In this document: in pieces, positions 35,959 through 43,620 of the stretch | Position numbering within the stretch: position 1 is the first letter of the stretch | Layout of the letters: each line of letters begins with the position of its first letter | Origin: Phycisphaerae bacterium | GTDB taxonomy: Bacteria > Planctomycetota > Phycisphaerae > Phycisphaerales > SM1A02 | Direction of reading: 5' to 3' | Assembly (NCBI GenBank): GCA_002722935.1 | Contig: PBMX01000022.1 | Coordinates: 1-43,620 of the forward strand | DNA length: 43,620 bases | The notes under the pieces: model-generated | Seen by the model: the letters and a program-made list of their open reading frames with translations, nothing else | Databases searched by the model: none | Told to the model about the DNA's origin: nothing | Program-made: the position numbers and the translations under genes

Positions 35959-37489
35959 CGTCGCTTCCATCGTAGACGACCTTGCCCCCGAGTACAGTCA
36001 ACAATGCACGAGGAAGACCTGATTTCCAGTCATGCAGGAGCAGGTCCGTCGACCAACGAACGAAATCTCCACGGGCCTGGGGCCGGAGCATCCCGATGTC
36101 GCGACGATTGCATGCCAGGGCTGCGCCCGTGGTCCAGCCATGGAGCGTGGACTCGATGTCGAGTGCCTGCCCTGGATGGAAGGGAGTCCCATCTGAATCC
36201 TCGGCCGTGACGGCGGCATGGATTCCGGGCATCGGGTCGCAACTGGCCACGGGCCAGTCTGATCCGAACGCGAAGCGTGCACCGGCATCCTGGAGGTCTC
36301 TGAAGCGAAGCATCCGGTGGTCACGGTCGGGGCCAAGTGCTCGGAGGGCCACGCGAGCATCATCCGCTCGATGGAGCGGCTGCATGCTCAGCAGGGCACC
36401 GGCTGTCCTCGGCAGGTCCTCGTCTCTGACGACCTGGGCATGTTCGATGACGCATCGCCGCTCACCACGGCTTTGCTCGTGGAGGTCGAGTGCGAGGGAA
36501 ACGGCTTCGTCGCCGATGGCGTGGACTGCGGTGTCCAGCCCCGCTTCATGGACCACCTGTTGCCATTCCTCCAGTCGTTTCTCCGCGGCAAGTTCAAGCC
36601 ACATGCCTCGCGAGCCGGGGCTGTCGGTCCAGTCCTCGAGCATCCGCGCTGTTCGTGAACCAACGGTGCCATCAAGAAAACTCTTGCAGCCGATCACCTG
36701 CAGGCGAGCATCCTGGCTGAAGCCCTCGAGCCAGGCCAGGTCCAGTGGGAGGGTGCGATCGAGGAGTACGATCGAGATTCTCAGGTCGAGTTCATCACGA
36801 ACTGGCTCGATGACCTCCCGGAGCACTTGACCGTATTCCATGGAGCGAACCGACGTGAGCCCGAGTCGAAGGCAATGTTCCTGTGCCAGGACAAGCGCCT
36901 CCTGCCGGGCTTCCACCGGGAGGGGTGGAATGGCCGGTACGAGGTACCCCCAGGCCGCGTGCTCGAGGAGCATGCCGGAGGGAGTCCCGTCATCGCGAAG
37001 GGGAGCGTCGCCACCGGCAGCGGCCAGTTCTCCGGGGGAAGGCAGATCGAGCTTCGACAGGATGGGCCCGTTGACGAGGGCTGCGTGCAGGTCCGATCTC
37101 CAGCAGGCCGTGGGGCGGTCATGGACGCATTTCAGCCAGTCCATGTCGGGAGTGGTTCCAAGGTTGGCATCCGACCATCCATTCGCGATGAGCCAGCGAT
37201 CTTCCGGCAACGCCTCGTGCGCCGCGGCAAGTGCCTGTTCGAACTCCTCACGGTTGGTTACGGCGGAAAGGTCGACCTGCGAGAGGCTTTCGCCGCCAAG
37301 AAGCAGGTGCACGTGCGAATCGATGAACCCGGGCGTGATGAAATCCCCCCCGCAGTCAAGCAGGGGTTCGTCACCCGGGGCGACATCGAGTGATTCAACC
37401 AGCCCATCGCGGATGGTCATCGACGAGGCGTAGGGTCGCGCGTGATCACCCGTCCAGATGCGGGCGTTCGTCACATGCAGTGAACTCAT
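35951..37489 (-). CDS. amidohydrolase family protein (YtcJ-like)
   Basis: [54 protein letters not shown]. Confidence 0.9.
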   Translation of the reverse strand: MSSLHVTNARIWTGDHARPYASSMTIRDGLVESLDVAPGDEPLLDCGGDFITPGFIDSHVHLLLGGESLSQVDLSAVTNREEFEQALAAAHEALPEDRWLIANGWSDANLGTTPDMDWLKCVHDRPTACWRSDLHAALVNGPILSKLDLPSPGELAAAGGDAPLRDDGTPSGMLLEHAAWGYLVPAIPPLPVEARQEALVLAQEHCLRLGLTSVRSMEYGQVLREVIEPVRDELDLRISIVLLDRTLPLDLAWLEGFSQDARLQVIGCKSFLDGTVGSRTARMLEDWTDSPGSRGMWLELAAEKRLEEWQQVVHEAGLDTAVHAIGDEAVSLALDLHEQSRGERRCVIEHAQVVRDEDLPRTAGALLSMQPLHRADDARVALRALGPDRDHRMLRFRDLQDAGARFAFGSDWPVASCDPMPGIHAAVTAEDSDGTPFHPGQALDIESTLHGWTTGAALACNRRDIGMLRPQARGDFVRWSTDLLLHDWKSGLPRALLTVLGGKVVYDGSDDA

Positions 37490-38121
37490 GGAGAAACGGC
37501 CTCCCGCACGGCATCACAGAATGCCCGGATGAGGCCCGGGTCCTTCGTTCCCGGGGCGGATTCGACACCGGTGCTGACGTCAACGCCCCAGGGATCAACC
37601 TGCTTGATGATGGAGCGGACGTTCGTTGGATCGAGTCCTCCTGCGACGATCAGGGGTGTCGCCGGCATCGACTCGAGTGACTCGAGGGCGGCGTGGTCGA
37701 AGGCCATGCCACTGCCGGGAGAAGCCGCATCGACGAGAAGCCGTTCCACGTCATCACATTGATCCCATCGTGCAACAGCCTCGAGATCGAAGGAGAACCC
37801 CCTGACGATCGGCCCCTCGTACGTCGAGAGGCTGGCTTCGTCCTCCTGCCCGTGGAACTGGATCCAGCGTGGAGCCCACCGTGCCAGCAGGGCGGGGTCG
37901 TCGTCGACGACCACTCCGATCGGGACGACCGAGGATGGCAGGGCGGACGCCAATGCAAGAGCGTCCTCGATGGAGATTGTGCGGGGCGAGTCCTGGGCGA
38001 GGACGAAACCGACCGCGTCGGCTCCGGCCTCGACGGCGACCTCGATCATCTCGATGTCGCGAAGGCCGCAGATCTTGATCCTCGTGCCGGGGTCTCGGGT
38101 ATCGGTCCAGGAGCAGTTCAT
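37486..38121 (-). CDS. trpF: phosphoribosylanthranilate isomerase
   Basis: RIKICGLRDIEMIEVAVEAGADAVGFVLA, IQFHGQE, LIVAGGLDPTNV, GVDVSTGVE. Confidence 0.95.
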   Translation of the reverse strand: MNCSWTDTRDPGTRIKICGLRDIEMIEVAVEAGADAVGFVLAQDSPRTISIEDALALASALPSSVVPIGVVVDDDPALLARWAPRWIQFHGQEDEASLSTYEGPIVRGFSFDLEAVARWDQCDDVERLLVDAASPGSGMAFDHAALESLESMPATPLIVAGGLDPTNVRSIIKQVDPWGVDVSTGVESAPGTKDPGLIRAFCDAVREAVSP

Positions 38122-39281
38122 GGCGTCGGCTCGGTTCCAGTGCCTTGCAGTTCATCCAGGAGTGTCTGCGCAAGGGCTCGTTGCTGCACGTCCTGGAGTT
38201 GCTTCAGGGCCTTCTCGAGAAGTGGCTTTGCGTCATCAGGTCGTTGCAGGTTCCGAGCGTACAGCATCCCGAGCATGAGTTCGACTTCCTGCATCTGTGA
38301 CGAACCAGGGTAGTTGGCGAGCACCCGTTCGTAGGCCGTCGCGGCTTCGGCACGATGGCCCGCTGCCAGGAGACGATTCGCCAGTTCGAGTTGTTCTTCC
38401 TCGGGCAGGCTTCCCTCGGGCAGTTCATCGACGTAGTCCCTCCAGGCCTCGGCCGCCCCCGTCCAGTCCTGGTCCCGGATGTGTTTCCTCAGCCGGGCAC
38501 GGAGGCCGGCGGACTCGTCGCGGTGTTCAACGGGGAGCTCGCGTGCAGGGATGGCCCCGGAGGGAGCTTCGGCGGAGGTGACCACGCGTTTCCATTCCGC
38601 TCGCCGCTTCTTCTGTCTGAGGATGTACAGCATGTCGAAGTCGTCGGACTTGATGACCCTCGTTGCAAGGAGGACCAGTGCCAGGAGGAAGCCGTAGAGG
38701 TATCCGGCGAGGTGGGCGATGTACGCCACGGAACTGTCGCTCGGGGCGACCCATCCGATGAAGTCGATGAAGACGTAGAACCCCACGACCCACAGGCTGC
38801 CGACTTCGAAGATGCCGATGATGAAGAACAGGATCAGGAGCCTGATGCGACTTCTCGGGAAGAGGGCGATGAACCCCCCGATCAGTGCACAGACCGAGCC
38901 GCTTGCTCCGATGACGGGCGCAGCGGTATCCATCATGTGGGCTCCGCCTGCAACGGCACCTCCCATGAGGTAGAAGGCCAGGAAACTCATGTGGCCGAGG
39001 CGGTCATTCAGCGCGACGCCGAAGATCCACAGGCCGACCATGTTGAACACGAGATGCAGGATGTCCGAGGGGCTGTGTGCAAACTGGTAGGTCACGAGGG
39101 AGAAGACGTTGAAATCAGTCCGTGACAACTGCATCCATCGCGTCAGGGCCTCGAAGGAGCCCACCCCCAGCACATCGGAAGCCAGCCCGAGCAGATAGAT
39201 GAGCATGTTGAGGACGATCAGGACCTCGACGACCCTGGGTCTTCGGCGTACGGGACGATCTGTTCCGATGGGGATGAACAC
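38118..39281 (-). CDS. rhomboid-family intramembrane serine protease with C-terminal TPR-like region
   Basis: GASGSVCALIGGF (Ser), YIAHLAGYLYGFLLAL (His), polytopic; C-terminal helical repeats ending LLEKALKQLQDV. Confidence 0.92.
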   Translation of the reverse strand: MFIPIGTDRPVRRRPRVVEVLIVLNMLIYLLGLASDVLGVGSFEALTRWMQLSRTDFNVFSLVTYQFAHSPSDILHLVFNMVGLWIFGVALNDRLGHMSFLAFYLMGGAVAGGAHMMDTAAPVIGASGSVCALIGGFIALFPRSRIRLLILFFIIGIFEVGSLWVVGFYVFIDFIGWVAPSDSSVAYIAHLAGYLYGFLLALVLLATRVIKSDDFDMLYILRQKKRRAEWKRVVTSAEAPSGAIPARELPVEHRDESAGLRARLRKHIRDQDWTGAAEAWRDYVDELPEGSLPEEEQLELANRLLAAGHRAEAATAYERVLANYPGSSQMQEVELMLGMLYARNLQRPDDAKPLLEKALKQLQDVQQRALAQTLLDELQGTGTEPTP

Positions 39282-39331
39282 GGCAGGACAGTGTAGGCAT
39301 CCGCGAAGGGGGCATCAGGAAGTCCCACTCG

Positions 39332-39360
39332 TTGCCGAACGCATCATGTGGCTCTACAAT
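39332..39360 (+). promoter_or_regulatory. candidate sigma70-type promoter for citrate synthase (TTGCCG-N17-TACAAT)
   Basis: -35 TTGCCG 39332-39337, 17-nt spacer, -10 TACAAT 39355-39360, in the divergent intergenic region. Confidence 0.6.
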
Positions 39361-39462
39361 GGCGGAACACGCTTCGTGGTGGGACCTTGGCCATCCACCT
39401 TCCGTGGTTCGGCCTGCTTCCGAGGGTGGAAGCCGGAGCGTGAAGAAAACCAGGGAAGACCA

Positions 39463-40644
39463 ATGCCGGGCCATGTCCTTGCCGAGGAAACGCGATCGAT
39501 GCCAGAAGCACCTGCCATGCATATCGACAAGGGACTCGACAACACCATCATCGGTGAATCGAGGAAGTCGTTCATCGACGGCCAGGCCGGGATCCTCGAG
39601 TACGTCGGCATCGACATAGACGACCTGGCACGAACCTCCACGTTCGAGGAGGTCGTTTTCCTTCTCTGGAACGATCGCCTGCCGACCGCTGCCGAACTGG
39701 AATCCTTCGAGACCGAACTTCGGGCCGAGTATTCCCTCTCCAGCGAGATGGTGGGAATGCTCAAGTCGATCCCGCATGATGCATCGCCGATGCACGTACT
39801 TCGGTCGATGGTCTCCTCGCTTGCACTGGAAGATCCGGAATGCAACGACCAGTCGCTCGAATCCGAGCGCCGAAAGGCCATCCGGGTGCTTTCGAAGACG
39901 CCCGCGATCATCGCCGGTTTCGATCGATGTCGACGAGGCCTCGAGCTCATCGATCCCGATCCGAGCCTGAACATGGCGACGAATTTCCTCTGGATGCTCA
40001 ACGGGGAGATGCCCGGAGAGGCCAGTGCACGGGCCATCGATGTCTGCCTGATTCTTCACGCGGACCACGGCATCAACGCCTCGACGTTCGCCGCGATGGT
40101 GACGATCGCGACCCAGAGCGACATGTACTCGGCCCTGACCTCGGCGGTCGGGACCCTTCGAGGTCCTCTGCATGGCGGTGCCAACGAGCGCGTGATGCAC
40201 ATGCTCCAGTCCATCGGCGGGCACGACGAGGTCGAGTCCTTCGTGATGAACTCGCTGGAGAACAAGACCAGGATCATGGGCTTTGGCCATCGCGTCTACA
40301 AGGCTCTCGACCCGAGGGCGAAGTATCTCAAGACGTTTGCCGAGCAGATCGCCGAGGAAACCGGGAACACGGATCTCTACGTGCTCAGCACCCGGATCCA
40401 GGACATCATGGACCGCGAAGTCGGTGCCAAGGGGATCTACCCGAATGTCGACTTCTACTCGGCGACGACCTACTTCTCGCTGGGCCTGGCGATCGACCTG
40501 TTCACGCCGGTCTTCGCCATGAGCCGCAACGCCGGCTGGGCGGCGCACTCGCTCGAGCAGCATCAGGACAACCGGCTGATCCGACCACGATGCCAGTACA
40601 TGGGCGAGCACGGCGTCGAGTACGTTCACATCGACAAACGCTGA
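39463..40644 (+). CDS. gltA: citrate synthase
   Basis: LILHADHGINASTFA, GPLHGGANERVMHML, IMGFGHRVYKALDPRAKYLK. Start at MPGHVLAEE (alternative 39499). Confidence 0.95.
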   Translation: MPGHVLAEETRSMPEAPAMHIDKGLDNTIIGESRKSFIDGQAGILEYVGIDIDDLARTSTFEEVVFLLWNDRLPTAAELESFETELRAEYSLSSEMVGMLKSIPHDASPMHVLRSMVSSLALEDPECNDQSLESERRKAIRVLSKTPAIIAGFDRCRRGLELIDPDPSLNMATNFLWMLNGEMPGEASARAIDVCLILHADHGINASTFAAMVTIATQSDMYSALTSAVGTLRGPLHGGANERVMHMLQSIGGHDEVESFVMNSLENKTRIMGFGHRVYKALDPRAKYLKTFAEQIAEETGNTDLYVLSTRIQDIMDREVGAKGIYPNVDFYSATTYFSLGLAIDLFTPVFAMSRNAGWAAHSLEQHQDNRLIRPRCQYMGEHGVEYVHIDKR

Positions 40645-40659
40645 GTTGCAGCTCCGGAT

Positions 40660-42966
40660 CTACTGCTCGTAGAGCAGGACGCGGTCGTGTATGAGCATGA
40701 CGATGTCGTGCGCTCCGTCACCGGTCAGGTCAGTGATGATCGCCTGGCTGGGCTGGTACTCACGGCCATCGCCTCGGCCGAAGAGCCTCGACTCGTAGAT
40801 CTTGAAGTTGGTCACGTGGTGCATTGCGGCATCGTGGCCGAACGTGAAGAGTTCCATCATCTGTTCGCCCGAATCGATCGCGATCATGTCGCCATAGCCG
40901 TCGGCATTGATGTCGCCGACGTAGAGGGCGTAGTGAAGCCGTCGCTCCTCGTCGGTCCGCCATGAATCGACCTCTTCGAGTTCCTGTCGAAGACCGCCGA
41001 GTCGAATGACGGCGAATCCATCGTTTCCGAAACTCAGGATGCTCTCTTCCCGGTCACCGGTGAAGGAGCCGGCCTTGATCGGGCCGAGGGGGAACCCGCG
41101 GACGGTCAGGGATTCGGTTTCGTTCCAGGTGCCGTTCTCGTCGGCGTCGAAGACCACGAGCCTGTTGTTTTCATCATCGGCCGCGATGATTCTTCGCCCG
41201 AGCGTCGCCAGCGAGACGAGTTTCGAGTCGGGATCCTTCGTATTGACCTGTGAGACGACCTGCCAGCCGGGACTGCTGCCATCGGTCGGCTCATCCTCGT
41301 AGCGAACGGCTCGGACATGGTTCGAGTCGGCGATCAGCAGTTCATTCCTGCCATCTCCATCGATGTCGAAGACGGTCGTGTTGTCCGAGGCCGCCTTTGC
41401 GACCAGCCCGAACTGCCCCATGTCGTCCTTTTCCATCTTGGTGAAGGAACTGGCGCCTGTTTCCTCGTCGGCACCGGCATGAAGCATGATCATCGGCTTC
41501 TCACGCGTGAACAGCAGCAGGTCCGTCCGGGAGTCCTGGTCGGCATCGACTGCCATCACGGTGTCGGGGGCCCTGCTCATGGCGCCCAGTTCGATGGTCT
41601 CCTTCGAACCGTCCATGCTGATGAGGTCGACGAGGTACTCTCGCTTCTCGTTGGCGATCACGGCCAGTTTCGGCCCATCCTCGAGTTCGACGAGGTTCAT
41701 CGCCACCGGCGTGTACCCGTCGGAGATGGCCATGGGGCGGGGGAACTCGACCGCCCCGTTCCGGATCGTCGATCGACCGACGACTCCTTCTTCCTCGGAA
41801 AGGACGAATATCTCGGCCGTTCCATCTCCATCGACATCCGACGCGGCGACGTAACCGACCTTCGAGAGCGTGGGGAAGGAATCACTGGCCTGCAATCCCT
41901 GGCCGTCGGCCTGCCTGTAGACGACCAGTGAACTCGACCTGGTATCGGTCGCGACCAGGTCCTCCAGCCCGTCGCCATCGATGTCCGCGACGACCTGGGT
42001 TCGATCCCTGTTCCCCGGATCATCGAACGACTGGACGACGAAGGAGGCGTCGCGGTTGCCGCTGTTCTCCACGAGGTTCGACGAGAGGCTGTAGAGCACG
42101 ATGCGCTTCGAGGCACGCTCGATCACGCCGATTCTCGCTGCTGGTTCACCGGGCAGTTCGACGGCCTCGAAGACGATGATCGGCGGCATCTCGAAGATCA
42201 CCTGGGCCCCGAGTTCACGCTGTCCGTCGTGTTCCTGTCCGAACCAGATGCGGACCGGTGCGCTGTCGTCGGGAACGATGCCGGCGATGTCCACCAGGCC
42301 GTCGCCGTTGTAGTCTGCCGGAACGATTCCCCTGATGGCCTGTCCCGCGGACAGGGTCAGGGGTGTGCCAAGGTCATCGCCTTCCAGGGGCCAGGCCATG
42401 ATCTTTCCCTCGACGATGCTCAGGAGGTCCGGTTCGCTTGAGCCCAGGACGTTCGACAGGACGAAGGCTCCTTGCGTCGCCTCGAGTCCCTGAACCGTGT
42501 GGATTCGGCTTCTCGTGAACTCTTCAGGTGCATCCTGTTCAAGAGCGACGATCCTGTTGCGAGCGGCGTAGAGGATGTCCAGGTCGCCATCTCGATCGAG
42601 ATCGATCGTTCGGAAGGCCCGCGCGGCGTCGGCCAGGGGGATGGACTCGCGGCGGTATCGCCAGTGGTCGGGCAGTTCGTTGACACGACTCGGGGGTTCG
42701 ATGTCTTCCGGGTCCGGATCCTGCTTCTGGTAGAGGACATCGATCCGGCTGTCCTTGTTGTTCACGATCAGAAGGTCCTCGAGCCCGTCGCCATTCAGGT
42801 CTGCGGCCAGCATCGGCCCCGGGTCATCACCGATCTTGATGACGTCATGCGAGGAGAATCCAAAGTAGTCGGAAAGCGAGGTTTCCATGCCGTCCTGCGC
42901 CATGACAGGCCCTCCGGCGAGGAGGCAGACCAGGACGGTGGGGGCCAGTTGGACGGGATGCGGCAT
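40660..42966 (-). CDS. exported FG-GAP/VCBS repeat beta-propeller protein
   Basis: Signal peptide; about ten Asp-rich loops (DLNGDGLEDLL, DLDRDGDLDIL, DYNGDGLVDI, DIDGDGLEDLV, DVDGDGTAEIF, DIDGDGRNELL, DINADGYGDMI, DLTGDGAHDIV); SD AAGGAG upstream. Confidence 0.92.
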   Translation of the reverse strand: MPHPVQLAPTVLVCLLAGGPVMAQDGMETSLSDYFGFSSHDVIKIGDDPGPMLAADLNGDGLEDLLIVNNKDSRIDVLYQKQDPDPEDIEPPSRVNELPDHWRYRRESIPLADAARAFRTIDLDRDGDLDILYAARNRIVALEQDAPEEFTRSRIHTVQGLEATQGAFVLSNVLGSSEPDLLSIVEGKIMAWPLEGDDLGTPLTLSAGQAIRGIVPADYNGDGLVDIAGIVPDDSAPVRIWFGQEHDGQRELGAQVIFEMPPIIVFEAVELPGEPAARIGVIERASKRIVLYSLSSNLVENSGNRDASFVVQSFDDPGNRDRTQVVADIDGDGLEDLVATDTRSSSLVVYRQADGQGLQASDSFPTLSKVGYVAASDVDGDGTAEIFVLSEEEGVVGRSTIRNGAVEFPRPMAISDGYTPVAMNLVELEDGPKLAVIANEKREYLVDLISMDGSKETIELGAMSRAPDTVMAVDADQDSRTDLLLFTREKPMIMLHAGADEETGASSFTKMEKDDMGQFGLVAKAASDNTTVFDIDGDGRNELLIADSNHVRAVRYEDEPTDGSSPGWQVVSQVNTKDPDSKLVSLATLGRRIIAADDENNRLVVFDADENGTWNETESLTVRGFPLGPIKAGSFTGDREESILSFGNDGFAVIRLGGLRQELEEVDSWRTDEERRLHYALYVGDINADGYGDMIAIDSGEQMMELFTFGHDAAMHHVTNFKIYESRLFGRGDGREYQPSQAIITDLTGDGAHDIVMLIHDRVLLYEQ

Positions 42967-43096
42967 CCTTCAATCTCCTTGCCATGAGGGTGGTCCGGCA
43001 TGGTATCCGCGAAGGGTGGTTTGTGGCAGGAGGGGGGCAACTTCTCCCTTCCTTCCTCCTATACTGGCCTGTTCACCAATCCCCCTGGAGACCACC

Positions 43097-43620
43097 ATGT
43101 CGACTTTCCGCCTGTCCTCGGCCACACTCCTTGCGCTGCTCCTGGTTGGACCGTCCATTGCGGACACGGTCATTCTCAGCGATGGGAAGGAACTGGAAGG
43201 GACGATCCTCAAGCAGAACGAGACGACGCTCTGGCTGGATATCGGGCCGAAGGTGATCGAGCTGGACAACAACGATGTCAAGGACGTGATCGAATCAGGG
43301 GATGAGGAGGTCAAGGTCGTTCGTGAATCCCTCTTTCACACGGTGGAGGATCCTCGCGAGTTGAGTCCGAAGCTGCAGGCACAGCGTGTCTCCTCGAGCG
43401 TGATCAAGGTCCGGACGCCGGGCGCAATCGGTTCCGGCGTCATCATCAACGAGGAAGGCTACGCCATCACGAATGCCCACGTGATCCAGGGAGAGCAGGA
43501 CCTGCGGTCGATCATCTGGGTCCCCCAGCCCGATGGCACCAAGCAGCGAACGACCGTGGAGGATGTCGAGATAATCGCGGTCAACAATCACCTCGACCTT
43601 GCGCTGCTGAAGATGAATCA
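43097..43620 (+). CDS. DegP/HtrA-like exported serine protease, 3' truncated by window edge
   Basis: Signal peptide MSTFRLSSATLLALLLVGPSIAD; GSGVIINEEGYAITNAHVI (His), NNHLDLALLKM (Asp). Open to the window end. Confidence 0.85.
   Translation, partial: MSTFRLSSATLLALLLVGPSIADTVILSDGKELEGTILKQNETTLWLDIGPKVIELDNNDVKDVIESGDEEVKVVRESLFHTVEDPRELSPKLQAQRVSSSVIKVRTPGAIGSGVIINEEGYAITNAHVIQGEQDLRSIIWVPQPDGTKQRTTVEDVEIIAVNNHLDLALLKMN

Noticed and set aside
39115-40629. 504-aa antisense ORF opposite citrate synthase
   Set aside because: Mirror of a strongly conserved gene; no family motif; also collides with the rhomboid N-terminus.
40663-40677. CTGCTC-GTA-GAGCAG hairpin as terminator between gltA and the FG-GAP gene
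   Set aside because: Lies within the 3' coding end of the FG-GAP gene and has no U-tract.
1-43620. Mobile element, integrase, prophage, CRISPR or toxin-antitoxin system
   Set aside because: No transposase, integrase, direct-repeat array, or small paired toxin/antitoxin ORFs were recognised; the gene content is core-like.

Overview
This 43.6 kb window is chromosomal, GC-rich and densely coding. Gene content suggests a diderm of the Planctomycetota/Phycisphaerae type, but that taxon is inference only. I saw no mobile element, integrase, CRISPR array or rRNA. I support about 38 protein genes plus one tRNA-Leu(GAG). Most encode housekeeping functions: RND pump, PtsI, RNase E/G, Dxr, RseP, SmpB, QueE, NuoC, NuoB, KdsD/KdsC/KdsA, ScpA, RluB, PurH, riboflavin synthase, GluQ-like synthetase, McsA/McsB, TrpG/PabA, TrpF, MoaC, rhomboid and citrate synthase. 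The most interesting signals are: (1) a 1062-aa LptC/LptA(OstA)-like protein directly after kdsD-kdsC, with at least eight recurrences of a short [x]GDV-type strand motif, a candidate one-chain LPS bridge; (2) an IF2_N-like segment in the basic/acidic tail of RNase E/G; (3) a diguanylate cyclase with a degenerate receiver domain and an intact I-site; (4) an McsA-McsB arginine kinase pair outside the Firmicutes operon context; (5) a 161-bp antisense coding overlap between scpA and rluB, and nine convergent junctions with 27 bp or less between stops; (6) several genes with a -10-like box 6-8 nt before the start codon (candidate leaderless mRNAs); (7) an RseP homologue with about four PDZ-like segments; (8) complex I genes nuoC and nuoB separated by about 9.5 kb. 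All family calls come from reading motifs; no database search was run.
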